Assembly: GCF_018860665.1 (NCBI RefSeq)
Contig: NZ_JAHKPK010000060.1
Span: forward strand, 138,940-202,939
Length of the DNA stretch: 64,000 bases
Direction of reading: 5' to 3'
DNA from: Pacificibacter marinus
Lineage (GTDB): Bacteria; Pseudomonadota; Alphaproteobacteria; Rhodobacterales; Rhodobacteraceae
Shown: piece by piece, positions 19,248-28,006 of the stretch
Layout: every line of letters begins with the position of its first letter
Position numbering within the stretch: position 1 is the first letter of the stretch
Notes under the pieces: model-generated
Seen by the model: only the letters and a program-made list of their open reading frames with translations
Databases searched by the model: none
Told to the model about the DNA's origin: nothing
Position numbers and translations under genes: made by a program

Positions 19248-20903
19248 TTAGCTGGTAAGACGATCTTCAAAGCTCAATGCAATAAAGGTTGGCAAATGAT
19301 CGCCAAGACCGACAACTGTATTTTTCTCTTCACGACCATAGCGCCCGCGACCACGTCCGCCAGAGTTGTTGTTGCGGTCATAGCTTGACCGCTCTTGAGC
19401 GCCATTGCGATCGTTCGCGTTGCGGTCATTTGAGCGACCACCACGACTGCGCTGAGACGATTGCTGCTCAGCTTGCGCCTCCACAACTGGCTCGGCCTGT
19501 ACGGCCTCTGCAACTGGCGTTGGGGCAGGGGCCGTTTCCACTACGGCATCAACAACAGGTGTCTCAACCGCTGCGAGTTCCGCCGCTTTGTCCGCGGCTG
19601 GTTTGCGGCGTGACCGTGTGCGTGTGCGCTTTGGTTTGTCGGCTGGGGTATCGCCCGATGCTGCAACAGCCTCTTGTGGCTTTTCAGCAGTGTCAGCTTT
19701 TTTAGCCTCAGGCTTAGCAGCGTCTGCAGGGGCAGCCGTTTCATCAACAGGATTGCCAAACGGGTTGTCGAGACGTGGGATTTTGTTACCCAAGAGAGTC
19801 TCGACTGCTTCAAAGTTTTTCTCGTCACGCGGTTCACACAGCATGATCGCTTTGCCGTCACGGCCCGCTCGCCCCGTACGGCCAATGCGGTGCACATAGT
19901 CCTCTGGGTGGCCCGGCACGTCAAAGTTGAACACGTGGGTCACAGATGGCACGTCAAGACCGCGTGCGGCCACATCAGAGGCCACGAGAATTTTAATCTC
20001 GCCATTGCGGAACCGTTCAAGCGTTGTGTTGCGTTGGGATTGATCCAAATCGCCGTGAATTGGCGCAGTGTCAAAACCGTATTTCTGCATCGACTTGGAC
20101 ACGATATCCACATCTGTTTTGCGGTTGCAAAAAATAATCGCGTTATCAAGGCTTTCGCCTTCATTTTCGATCAATGCCCGCAAAAGCTTGCGCTTTTCGG
20201 TTGCTGTACGATCGCGGCGCGAACCTTTGAGCATCACAACGTGCTGTTCGATTTTCTCGGATGCTGAGGCCTGACGCGCGATCTCAATACGAGCCGGTGC
20301 AGACAAGAATGTATTTGTGATTCGCTCAATTTCAGGGGCCATCGTGGCCGAGAAAAACAGCGTCTGGCGCGTGAAAGGCGTGAGGCCAAAGATGCGTTCA
20401 ATGTCAGGGATGAACCCCATGTCGAGCATACGGTCGGCTTCGTCCACCACCATGATTTTCACATCCGTCAAAATCAATTTACCGCGTTCAAAATGATCAA
20501 GCAAACGACCCGGCGTCGCAATCAAAACATCGACGCCTTTGTCGATCAGGCGATCTTGTTCTTTGAACGACACGCCACCAATCAACAAGGCTTTGGTCAG
20601 CTTGTGATATTTGGTGTAAGTGTCAAAGTTTTCAGCAACTTGCGCAGCCAGTTCGCGTGTCGGGCATAACACCAACGAGCGGGGCATACGGGCGCGCGCG
20701 CGTCCGCGAGCTAGGCGTGTGATCATCGGCAAAGTGAAAGAGGCGGTTTTGCCTGTCCCCGTTTGCGCAATGCCCAAGACATCTTTGCCCTCAAGCGCAG
20801 GAGGAATCGCACCTGCTTGAATTGGTGTTGGCTCAGTATAGCCAGCATCTTCAATCGCTTTGAGAACCTTTTTATCAAGGTTTAGATCAGTGAATTTTAT
20901 CAT
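19248..20903 (-). CDS. rhlE: DEAD-box RNA helicase, RhlE type
   Basis: An ATP-dependent RNA helicase for RNA remodelling and decay. From the chosen start (551 aa), motifs appear in order: Q motif (GYTEPTPIQ), AQTGTGKT, the DEAD box in VVDEADRMLDMGF, SAT, and HRIGRTGRAG. Residues about 370-551 form a low-complexity tail, first Ala/Glu/Lys-rich and basic (KRTRTRSRRKP), then Arg/Gly/Asn-rich, typical of RNA binding. The longest frame begins at 21032, but homologues start at MIKFTDLNL, which is the ATG at 20903. A small hairpin lies immediately upstream of that ATG. The symbol is by resemblance; several paralogues share this architecture. Confidence 0.92.
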   Translation of the reverse strand: MIKFTDLNLDKKVLKAIEDAGYTEPTPIQAGAIPPALEGKDVLGIAQTGTGKTASFTLPMITRLARGRARARMPRSLVLCPTRELAAQVAENFDTYTKYHKLTKALLIGGVSFKEQDRLIDKGVDVLIATPGRLLDHFERGKLILTDVKIMVVDEADRMLDMGFIPDIERIFGLTPFTRQTLFFSATMAPEIERITNTFLSAPARIEIARQASASEKIEQHVVMLKGSRRDRTATEKRKLLRALIENEGESLDNAIIFCNRKTDVDIVSKSMQKYGFDTAPIHGDLDQSQRNTTLERFRNGEIKILVASDVAARGLDVPSVTHVFNFDVPGHPEDYVHRIGRTGRAGRDGKAIMLCEPRDEKNFEAVETLLGNKIPRLDNPFGNPVDETAAPADAAKPEAKKADTAEKPQEAVAASGDTPADKPKRTRTRSRRKPAADKAAELAAVETPVVDAVVETAPAPTPVAEAVQAEPVVEAQAEQQSSQRSRGGRSNDRNANDRNGAQERSSYDRNNNSGGRGRGRYGREEKNTVVGLGDHLPTFIALSFEDRLTS

Positions 20904-20907
20904 GTAT

Positions 20908-20923
20908 ATCCGTGTTCTCACGG
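20908..20923 (-). promoter_or_regulatory. Hairpin at the helicase translation start
   Basis: The sequence TCCGTG-TTCT-CACGGA is a perfect 6-bp inverted repeat with a 4-base loop, ending 4 bases before the ATG. In the mRNA it would cover the ribosome-binding region, where no clear Shine-Dalgarno is visible. DEAD-box helicase genes are often autoregulated or cold-induced; that this hairpin does so is inference. Confidence 0.4.
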
Positions 20924-21159
20924 ACATATCAAAGCCCGCGGCGTCAAATGGGGTCACCGGCCTGATGGCCACCTCGCGCTTCGAGGTCCCTAAATCGTCG
21001 CCTTCTCTACTCCGATATGGGGTAAAGGTCAATCAAACCCTAACCGTGGGGCCGTGGCAGTCCAAAATGTTGCCTGATTTATGCTGGAGTGCGAACCAAT
21101 ATCACTAAAATAGCTCTATTGGTCTCAAATATGCTTAAATAGTTCAAACCAGTCTTGGC
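20924..21159. other. Intergenic region upstream of the helicase
   Basis: About 240 bases between the helicase start and the terminator of the next minus-strand gene. It is AT-richer than its surroundings and should hold the helicase promoter. I cannot point to a confident -35/-10 pair, and no credible coding frame is present. Confidence 0.5.
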
Positions 21160-21196
21160 AAAAGGTAAAACGGTGCCGCAGATACCCGCAACACCG
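21160..21196 (-). terminator. Terminator after the small exported protein gene
   Basis: On the minus strand a 9-bp stem with two G-U wobbles (21171-21179 pairing with 21188-21196, loop of 8) is followed by TTTTACCTTTT. It lies 14 bases beyond the stop codon at 21211. Confidence 0.75.
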
Positions 21197-21210
21197 GTCT
21201 TTTGCACAGC

Positions 21211-21657
21211 TTACAGGTCGACGCGCACCGCGTTTTCCAGCACGGCACTCTGCCATGTGGTCGTGTCGGTCACCGCCGACAAATTACCGCGCACAGTAAT
21301 GCGCGCCCCGTCTTCGAAATTGGCTAGAGGCTCGGCCAATGTCACCTGCAAAGATGTGCCATGGTCAGGGCTGCCACAAAGTGGGCAAGTGCCCATATCA
21401 GAGACCAAAATCAGTTCGTGGATCAAGCTTCCTGGCGTCAAGGGCATCGCGTATCCAGTGATTGTCAGATCCTTGATCCCGTTTTCAAGCTGCTTGGGAA
21501 AAGACTTTTTCACCTCATAGCTGTTGTCCGTGACAATCTCGTCGATGCTGACTTCGCCCAGCAAGGCCCAAACATCAGTCTGTCCAAAGGCAGGAAGTGT
21601 AGCCACCGTGGTCGCGCCAAAAACAGCAGAGAAAACCGAAACAGGGATGGTACGCAT
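21211..21657 (-). CDS. Exported protein, DUF3299-like
   Basis: A 148-aa protein with a signal peptide (hydrophobic core about residues 4-20, cleavage near AFGQ). The mature part contains ITGYAMPLTPGSLIHELILV, then MGTCPLCGSPDHGTSLQV and a C-terminal beta-rich stretch. The pattern of a central MPL segment followed by a cysteine-containing loop is reminiscent of the DUF3299 family of periplasmic proteins, often found with ABC export systems. I am not certain of that match. The CPLCG pair could bind metal or form a disulfide. A plausible AAAGG ribosome site (AAAGGCTCC) precedes the ATG. Function is unknown. Confidence 0.7.
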   Translation of the reverse strand: MRTIPVSVFSAVFGATTVATLPAFGQTDVWALLGEVSIDEIVTDNSYEVKKSFPKQLENGIKDLTITGYAMPLTPGSLIHELILVSDMGTCPLCGSPDHGTSLQVTLAEPLANFEDGARITVRGNLSAVTDTTTWQSAVLENAVRVDL

Positions 21658-21726
21658 TTAGGAGCCTTTCAAGACTGTATTCAATGATTTGCGGCTAATT
21701 TGACGAAATTTTCGATGAGCGTCCAG

Positions 21727-21763
21727 ACAGAAAAAAGACCCGCGCCAAAGTGAGCGGGTCTTT
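21727..21763 (-). terminator. Terminator after prfC
   Basis: A perfect 10-bp stem (21734-21743 with 21754-21763). In the minus direction it runs into TTTTTTCTGT. It lies 37 bases past the prfC stop. Confidence 0.9.
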
Positions 21764-21800
21764 GCTAATCTCGGTAAAAGATTACGCGTGATTGCAGGGG

Positions 21801-23408
21801 TTAAACCATCAATTCGCGTGTCGAGGCCAAGGTCAAATCGGGATAGTCGCGTTCAATCCGATCAATGTCCCATTGCAGGCGCGTCATGTAAACGATGTCA
21901 CCGTTATGGTCATGCGAGATGTGCTGCTGGTTGACGCTGACAAAGGCATCGACCTTGGCTTTTGGCCCTGTGACCCAGCGCGCAGAGGTGAACTGCGATG
22001 GGCTAAAGCTGACGGGCAGTCCGTATTCCAACTCGATGCGTGAGGCCAGAACTTCAAACTGCAATGCGCCGACAACGCCGACGATAAAGCCCGATCCAAT
22101 GGCCGGTTTGAACACTTTGGCCGCCCCCTCTTCGGCGAATTGCATCAGGGCTTTCTCTAAGTGCTTGGACTTCATCGGATCGCCTGCGCGCACGGATTGC
22201 AGCAGTTCTGGCGCGAATGACGGAATACCGGTGACGCGGATGTCTTCGCCCTCGGTCAATGTGTCGCCGATGCGCAATTGGCCGTGGTTCGGGATGCCGA
22301 TGATGTCGCCAGCCCAAGCTTCTTCAGCCAATTCGCGGTCAGAGGCCAAAAACAGCACAGGGTTTGAGATCGCCATCGGTTTTTTCGACCTTACATGGGT
22401 CAACTTCATGCCACGTTTAAAGTGCCCTGAGGCCAAACGTACAAACGCGACGCGGTCACGGTGTTTGGGGTCCATATTGGCTTGCACCTTGAACACAAAG
22501 CCCATGACTTTTTTCTCGTCAGGTGAAATAGGGCGCGGTTGTGCTGTTTGCACTTGGGGCACAGGGCCGTAATCGCCCATGCCATCCATCAATTCCTTCA
22601 CGCCAAAGGAATTGATCGCAGAGCCGAACCAAATCGGCGTCATTGAACCCTCTAAGAAGGCCTCGCGGTCAAATTCTGGCAGCAATTCGCGCACCATTTC
22701 CAGCTCTTCTTTCAGCTGTTCCAGCAAGTCCGCAGGTACATGTTCGGCAAGCTTTGGGTCATCAAGGCCGTTGATTTTTACGCTTTCAGACACTTTATTG
22801 CGGTCGGCGCGGTCCATCAATTCAAGGCGGTCATTCAAGATATCGTAACAGCCCAAAAAGTCGCGGCCTACGCCGATGGGCCAGGAGGCGGGCGTCACAT
22901 CAATCGCCAAGTTTTCTTGAATTTCGTCAATAATTTCAAATGTATCGCGGCTTTCGCGGTCCATTTTGTTACAGAATGTCAATATCGGTAAGTCGCGCAT
23001 TCGGCAGACTTCGAACAGTTTCTGTGTTTGGCTTTCAACACCTTTGGCCCCGTCGATCACCATGATCGCGGCGTCCACGGCTGTGAGCGTGCGGTAAGTG
23101 TCTTCCGAGAAATCCGAGTGACCGGGCGTGTCCACAAGATTGAAGCGGTAACGGCCAAAATCAAACGACATGGCAGAAGCAGACACGGAAATCCCGCGGT
23201 CTTTTTCCATCTGCATAAAATCGGATCGTGTGCGGCGCGCTTCGCCTTTGGCGCGCACCTGACCGGCCATTTGAATCGCCCCACCGTAGAGAAGAAATTT
23301 CTCGGTCAGTGTGGTTTTCCCAGCGTCAGGGTGCGAAATGATCGCAAAAGTGCGCCGACGTGCGATTTCGTCGGGCAGATCAAGGGCGGTATGTGATGCG
23401 TTTGACAT
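21801..23408 (-). CDS. prfC: Peptide chain release factor 3
   Basis: A translational GTPase that removes RF1 and RF2 from the ribosome after termination. The G-domain motifs are present: G1 SHPDAGKTTLTEK, G3 VDTPGHSDFSEDTY, G4 CNKMD. Switch residues MEKDRGISVSASAM also match. From the ATG at 23408 the protein is 535 aa, close to the usual 529; an upstream in-frame start at 23444 adds 12 residues that do not look conserved. It appears to be a single-gene transcription unit. Confidence 0.96.
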   Translation of the reverse strand: MSNASHTALDLPDEIARRRTFAIISHPDAGKTTLTEKFLLYGGAIQMAGQVRAKGEARRTRSDFMQMEKDRGISVSASAMSFDFGRYRFNLVDTPGHSDFSEDTYRTLTAVDAAIMVIDGAKGVESQTQKLFEVCRMRDLPILTFCNKMDRESRDTFEIIDEIQENLAIDVTPASWPIGVGRDFLGCYDILNDRLELMDRADRNKVSESVKINGLDDPKLAEHVPADLLEQLKEELEMVRELLPEFDREAFLEGSMTPIWFGSAINSFGVKELMDGMGDYGPVPQVQTAQPRPISPDEKKVMGFVFKVQANMDPKHRDRVAFVRLASGHFKRGMKLTHVRSKKPMAISNPVLFLASDRELAEEAWAGDIIGIPNHGQLRIGDTLTEGEDIRVTGIPSFAPELLQSVRAGDPMKSKHLEKALMQFAEEGAAKVFKPAIGSGFIVGVVGALQFEVLASRIELEYGLPVSFSPSQFTSARWVTGPKAKVDAFVSVNQQHISHDHNGDIVYMTRLQWDIDRIERDYPDLTLASTRELMV

Positions 23409-23477
23409 GGGGCTGTCTATAGCTGTGCGGCGTGGGGCGAGCAACTGCCAAGACGCGGCTGCACAAATCTGAAGCTA

Positions 23478-23515
23478 AAAATGAGAAAAACGCCCCTAAT
23501 GACAGGCGCGTTTTT
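23478..23515 (-). terminator. Terminator after the Hint-domain gene
   Basis: Inverted repeat AAAAACGC (23486-23493) with GCGTTTTT (23508-23515) and a 14-base loop. On the minus strand the downstream arm ends in a T-run. It lies 45 bases beyond the stop codon of the minus-strand gene at 23560. Confidence 0.7.
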
Positions 23516-23559
23516 GCTTTCGTCCGTGATGAGACCTAACGCATTGGGTCTAACATCAG

Positions 23560-24675
23560 CTAGCTGGCTGGCGCGATCCGCAACAAATGCGCTGCATCTT
23601 CGGGGGCAAGTGCGCCATCAACAATTTCATAGGCCCGTGGGACGTCCTGAAAATCGGTGACATTTGACAGGCGCGCTTGAATGTCTGCGGGCAGGTAGGG
23701 CTTGACTTGGGTGTCGACAAACATGCTTTCGGCCGCGATGCCTTCCGCATAGATGATCTCATGGTTGTCGAACAAAAGTTGGTAATATTCGACAAAGCCG
23801 CCGTCAGATTGCACAACATTTATACCATTGACCAAAAGCTTCGCCTTGACCAAAATCTCGGCGCGCCCCGCCCGCAGGCGGTCTTTGCGTTGATAGATGA
23901 AAAGACGGTGGTTAGGGCTGACAGTCAGGTCATTTTCGTTGTTCAGCGTGCCTTTTTTTATGATGATCGGTGCAAAAGATCCCGTGGCGCGCATCGTTTG
24001 ATGGCCAATCCAGCGGATCTCGCGTGGGCCGTGGTCTCTGGTCAATACGCGATCACCGATGTTGAGCTGCTCAATGGGCTTTTGCATGCCATTTGCCAGC
24101 GTAATCAATGTGCCACGGGTGAAGGACACGCAGGCCACCTCGGCCAAGCGGGTGCGCGGACTTTCGCGATCCAACGTGATAGCGGCGTAGTCTTGTTTCT
24201 CGTACAGGGCTGCAAGCGGCAGTAAATATGTATCCTCGACCATGCCAGTATCATCCAACTCGATAAGGATCATAACCTCAACTGTTGATCCATCCGGCGC
24301 CATCAATGTCACAACGCAATCAAGGTGAACATTGGCCCCCACTGTGCCCATTTCGGAGCCCTCCGCGATGGTGATCGCATTGTCATGCACAGCAACAGAC
24401 AGGTGCACGCGGGGCGCATCGTTTTCAAGTCGATAGATATCGGCCAACTCGATCTCGTCAGCATGGGACATTGCATCGCCAAAGTTGGCCCCATTGATCA
24501 CGCGAAAAGACTCCGCACGATAGGCAGGCAAAACCTGTGTCGGTACGGCACCTGTGTTGAGGCTGATCTGAGAAGGCGAGTTGTGCATGGATTCAATCAT
24601 TTGGTTGCAGTTTCCGTGTCTTGGCATTGATCTTGCGGATAGGTTGGCTTTTTCCCCCAAAGGAATCGCAGTCAT
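23560..24675 (-). CDS. Stand-alone Hint-domain protein
   Basis: A protein of up to 371 aa with a C-terminal Hedgehog/intein (Hint_2-type) domain. The domain opens at C182 (ACVSFTRGTLI), followed by IEQLNIGDRVLTRDHG, REIRWIGHQ, the SPNHRLF histidine (H256) and NHEIIYAEG (H305). The N-terminal 180 residues are a family-specific region (AYRAESFRVINGANFGD). Such proteins are common in Rhodobacteraceae, often in several copies, and their biological role is unsettled. The start is uncertain: in-frame ATGs at 24675, 24600 and 24588, none with a strong ribosome site. No transmembrane segment or signal peptide is evident. Confidence 0.85.
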   Translation of the reverse strand: MTAIPLGEKANLSARSMPRHGNCNQMIESMHNSPSQISLNTGAVPTQVLPAYRAESFRVINGANFGDAMSHADEIELADIYRLENDAPRVHLSVAVHDNAITIAEGSEMGTVGANVHLDCVVTLMAPDGSTVEVMILIELDDTGMVEDTYLLPLAALYEKQDYAAITLDRESPRTRLAEVACVSFTRGTLITLANGMQKPIEQLNIGDRVLTRDHGPREIRWIGHQTMRATGSFAPIIIKKGTLNNENDLTVSPNHRLFIYQRKDRLRAGRAEILVKAKLLVNGINVVQSDGGFVEYYQLLFDNHEIIYAEGIAAESMFVDTQVKPYLPADIQARLSNVTDFQDVPRAYEIVDGALAPEDAAHLLRIAPAS

Positions 24676-25109
24676 TCACAAAATATGCAGTCACATAACC
24701 TATATTATGCCAGAAAATGGCGTGATTGTATACTGTTACGCTACGAGACATCGCAATACCTTTACCGATTACCGTTCCCATTAGGATTAGTTGCCAACAA
24801 TGGCGGGAATTGGGCAAGATTGGTAATGATGCAGGTTTTTTAAGCACAGTTTTTGCCACATTTCCCACAAATCCGCTCAGTTTCAAGTCGTTTTCGTGCG
24901 CGGTCTCTGCAACGTCAGGACAAGAGGCAGGACAAGAAATGTCAATGCATGCCTGACTTTGGGGTGTCTGACTATCGACCGATAAAACTTAGACAGTCTG
25001 AAACCCACACAGACAGGATGGGCTTGCACGGGGGCGGTATTGGCGTCACCTTGCCGCAAGACTTAGGAATAAACAGACAAAATTGATCGATTCTTCAGGA
25101 GGATACGTG
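24676..25109. other. Intergenic region between Hint gene and SDR gene
   Basis: About 430 bases between two divergently transcribed genes, AT-rich next to the Hint gene, with no credible coding frame. It must hold both promoters, though I cannot assign them. It includes a tandem pair of the 10-mer CAGGACAAGA at 24916-24925 and 24928-24937 (12-base period). Confidence 0.5.
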
Positions 25110-25889
25110 ATGGACCTTGGAATTAGTGGAAAACGCGCGCTGGTATGTGCCTCATCCAAAGGGTTGGGGCGTGGATGCGCATTCGCTTTGGCCGAAGCCG
25201 GTGTGGATTTGGTACTCAATGCTCGTGGGGCTGAAGCGTTAGAGGCAACAGCCGCTGAAATTCGGTCCCTTTATAAGGTTAACGTCGAAACAGTGGCGGC
25301 GGATATCACGTCAGAAGAGGGGCGCGCTGAAGTTTTGGAAATCGCGGGCCAAGTGGACATTCTTGTGACCAATGCAGGTGGCCCACCTCCTGGCATGTGG
25401 ACCGATTGGGATCGCGACGACTTTATTGATGCGCTTGATGCCAATATGCTCACGCCGATTGCATTGATTAAAGCCTTGGTGCCGTCGATGATGGACCGTG
25501 GCTGGGGGCGTGTGGTTAATATCACCTCTGTGTCCGTAAAAGCGCCGATTCCTGTACTGGGCCTGTCCAATGCTGCGCGCACTGGGTTGACCGGTTATGT
25601 GGCGGGCACCTCGCGTCAAGTGGCTGGCAGCGGTGTGACCATCAACAACCTCTTGCCGGGTTTGCATGACACGGATCGTATGGTGTCGCTTGACAAAATG
25701 GCCGTCGAGACAACAGGCAAAAGCTTTGACGACATACGTGCGGAGAAATATGCGAGTATTCCCGCGGGGCGTTACGGATCGGCCGCCGAATTTGGCGCGA
25801 CATGCGCGTTCATGTGTTCTCAACATGCGGGCTTTATGGTTGGTCAAAACGTGTTGCTGGATGGTGGCGCAACAGTCTCTACCATGTAA
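25110..25889 (+). CDS. SDR-family oxidoreductase with atypical active site
   Basis: A Rossmann-fold protein of the short-chain dehydrogenase/reductase superfamily (259 aa from the chosen start). The nucleotide-binding segment reads ALVCASSKGLGRGCA, lacking the usual TGxxxGxG, and VTNAGGPPPG replaces the NNAG motif. At the active site the serine is present (NITSVS), but the positions of the catalytic Tyr and Lys are Ser and Arg (LGLSNAARTG). This variant subgroup is known among 3-oxoacyl-ACP reductase-like SDRs and may not be a classical reductase. The ATG at 25110 follows AGGAGG with a 6-base spacer; a longer frame from 25083 is unlikely. Confidence 0.88.
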   Translation: MDLGISGKRALVCASSKGLGRGCAFALAEAGVDLVLNARGAEALEATAAEIRSLYKVNVETVAADITSEEGRAEVLEIAGQVDILVTNAGGPPPGMWTDWDRDDFIDALDANMLTPIALIKALVPSMMDRGWGRVVNITSVSVKAPIPVLGLSNAARTGLTGYVAGTSRQVAGSGVTINNLLPGLHDTDRMVSLDKMAVETTGKSFDDIRAEKYASIPAGRYGSAAEFGATCAFMCSQHAGFMVGQNVLLDGGATVSTM

Positions 25890-25930
25890 TCGGGTTCGGA
25901 CACTGGGTCCTGATCCAGTCAATTAAGCTC

Positions 25931-25972
25931 GCGCAAGGCAACCGGCAAGTGATCCCTGTTGCCTTGCGCTTT
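25931..25972 (+). terminator. Terminator after the SDR gene
   Basis: A perfect 12-bp stem (25931-25942 with 25958-25969) with a 15-base loop, followed by TTTCGG. The stem is strong and the U-run short. The remaining 190 bases to the ABC gene contain nothing I recognise. Confidence 0.7.
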
Positions 25973-26164
25973 CGGCTGCATCCCGCGATGCGCCATGCTG
26001 ATGTGTACGACGACTACGGTACGACCTTGATGCCTAGGCTGATGTATAACCATTGCCTGTTACACGTTTGAAGAGCGGCCCTGCTGTAAAATGCCAAGCA
26101 GTTGCTAAGGCCGGTTTAGGCTGTTAGGACGAACTGGCCTTAGAGTTTTTGTCGGATACATCTT

Positions 26165-27271
26165 GTGAACGCCCACACCCCAGCTCAGACGACGCCTGCG
26201 CATCCGCGTTTGGAAATCCGCAATTTGCGTCGCAGATTTCAAGGCAGAGATGTCGTGAGTGATGTCTCGCTTAAAGTGATGCCGGGGCAGGTGACTTGCC
26301 TTTTGGGGCCATCGGGCTGCGGCAAATCTACGACCCTGCGGATGATCGCTGGCGTTGATATGCAAGATTCTGGTGAAATTTACGTCGATGGCGATTTGGT
26401 CTGCGATACCTTACACCGCGTGCCGCCCGAAGGGCGCTCTATTGGTTTGATGTTCCAAGATTTTGCGCTCTTTCCACATTTGTCAGTTGCGGCCAATGTC
26501 GCATTTGGCCTGAAGGGATCAAAGGACGAAAAACGCACCCGCGTCGAAGAGCTTTTGAACAAAGTGGGGCTGTTGTCTGCCCTCAACAAATTCCCGCATG
26601 AACTCTCAGGTGGCGAACAACAGCGCGTGGCTTTGGCGCGCGCTCTTGCGCCGCGTCCCTCTGTGATGTTGATGGACGAACCGTTTTCCGGCCTTGATGA
26701 ACGGCTAAAAGATGAAATTCGTGACAGCACTTTGGAAGTGCTGAAAGCCGAAGGCACGGCGGTGCTTTTGGTGACGCATGAACCTGACGAGGCTATGCGC
26801 ATGGCCGATGAGATTGCGTTGATGCGGGACGGAAAAATTGTCCAGCAAGGCGCGCCCTATAATATTTACAATGCGCCAAAGGACAAAAAATCTGCAGCCT
26901 TTTTTAGCGATATCAATGTGATAGGTGGAAAGGTTGAGGGGGCATTGGTGTCCACCGCTTTTGGCGAGTTTCTTTGCCCCGGTCACGCCGATGGTACGCC
27001 TGTAGACATCGTTATCCGCCCACAGCACTTGCGCATCGACTTTGATCGTGCAGGGCGCGGCCCAAATCCAACGCCGCAAGATGGCACGCCTGCGCGTGGT
27101 ATCGTGGAGCGCGCGCGTTTTATGGGGCGTGAAAGTCTGGTCGAATTTCGCATGGATTTTGATGGGTCCATTTTGCGCGCCACGGTGCCCTCGGTGTTCT
27201 TGCCCAAAGTTGGCACGCCATTGTGGTTGATGCTGCGCCGCGAGCGGTGTTTTGTATTCCCCGTGACTTAA
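26165..27271 (+). CDS. fbpC: ABC transporter ATP-binding protein, ferric-iron (FbpC) type
   Basis: An ATPase subunit of an importer of the iron/polyamine/sulfate class (368 aa). Walker A is GPSGCGKST, the signature is LSGGEQQRVALARAL, Walker B is VMLMDEPFSGLD and the switch histidine lies in LVTHEP. A C-terminal regulatory TOBE-like region runs from about residue 245. The Q-loop region MFQDFALFPHLSVAANVAFGL is typical of FbpC. The start is a GTG with no strong ribosome site. No permease or binding protein is adjacent; a matching FbpB-type permease lies at 58983. Whether these work together is inference. Confidence 0.85.
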   Translation: MNAHTPAQTTPAHPRLEIRNLRRRFQGRDVVSDVSLKVMPGQVTCLLGPSGCGKSTTLRMIAGVDMQDSGEIYVDGDLVCDTLHRVPPEGRSIGLMFQDFALFPHLSVAANVAFGLKGSKDEKRTRVEELLNKVGLLSALNKFPHELSGGEQQRVALARALAPRPSVMLMDEPFSGLDERLKDEIRDSTLEVLKAEGTAVLLVTHEPDEAMRMADEIALMRDGKIVQQGAPYNIYNAPKDKKSAAFFSDINVIGGKVEGALVSTAFGEFLCPGHADGTPVDIVIRPQHLRIDFDRAGRGPNPTPQDGTPARGIVERARFMGRESLVEFRMDFDGSILRATVPSVFLPKVGTPLWLMLRRERCFVFPVT

Positions 27272-27283
27272 GCGCTGGGGGAT

Positions 27284-28006
27284 TCAGAGGCGTTTTTTCG
27301 CTTTGATTTCGTCAACCTGAGCCAAGTAATCTTGCAAGCTTTGCCCCGCTTCATCTGTAAACGTTGCGCCAGTGTCGATCAGCGCCTCGATGCGGTCCAC
27401 CCGAAACACCTGAAAGCCATGTCGTAATGCGCACCAAGCCGTCATGGTCCAAACCCGTCCCCAATATTCCAATTGTAACGGGCGGATAAGACGTGTTGAA
27501 GTCGTATCATCCAGATCTAAGTAATTCATACGGATGAGTTTTTTCTCGCGCACGGCGTCGCGCAACAGCGGCATATGCTTAAATCCAGCGGCGGCATCCG
27601 CAAAGGGATAGACCGCGAACCCCCAGCCTGTGCCGGGTGGACCTGCGTTTTCTGGCAGAACCGCATCGATTTTGGCCGCTAAACTTTGCGCCGATGTCGA
27701 CAGATCAGGATCGGTGGCCTCTCCCAAAATCGCCACGGCCAAATGCAGCGCTTCCAATTCGCCCATGGTCAGGTTCATTGGCGGCAAGGTGATCGGCGCT
27801 GTGATTGTATACCCAACGCCACGTTCGCCCTCTACAGGCACACCAGAGGCCCGCAAAGTTGCCATATCGCGCCAGATTGTGCGTTCAGACACGTCCAAAT
27901 GTTTGGCCAAATCGCCCGCTGTGTGCAATGCACCATCGCGCATGATTTGAATGATATCAAACAGGCGGTCGCTGCGCTGTATTCTTGATTGTTTGCCCTT
28001 TGCCAC
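27284..28006 (-). CDS. YafY/WYL-type transcriptional regulator
   Basis: A 240-aa regulator: an N-terminal winged helix-turn-helix (residues about 10-65, DLAKHLDVSERTIWRDMATL) followed by a WYL domain (about 140-220) that senses ligands or nucleic acids in this family. The WYL core is divergent (LEYWGRVWTMTAWCALRHGFQVFRVDRIEAL). The start is a GTG at 28006. It converges on the ABC ATPase gene, with 12 bases between the stops. Target genes are unknown. Confidence 0.87.
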   Translation of the reverse strand: MAKGKQSRIQRSDRLFDIIQIMRDGALHTAGDLAKHLDVSERTIWRDMATLRASGVPVEGERGVGYTITAPITLPPMNLTMGELEALHLAVAILGEATDPDLSTSAQSLAAKIDAVLPENAGPPGTGWGFAVYPFADAAAGFKHMPLLRDAVREKKLIRMNYLDLDDTTSTRLIRPLQLEYWGRVWTMTAWCALRHGFQVFRVDRIEALIDTGATFTDEAGQSLQDYLAQVDEIKAKKRL

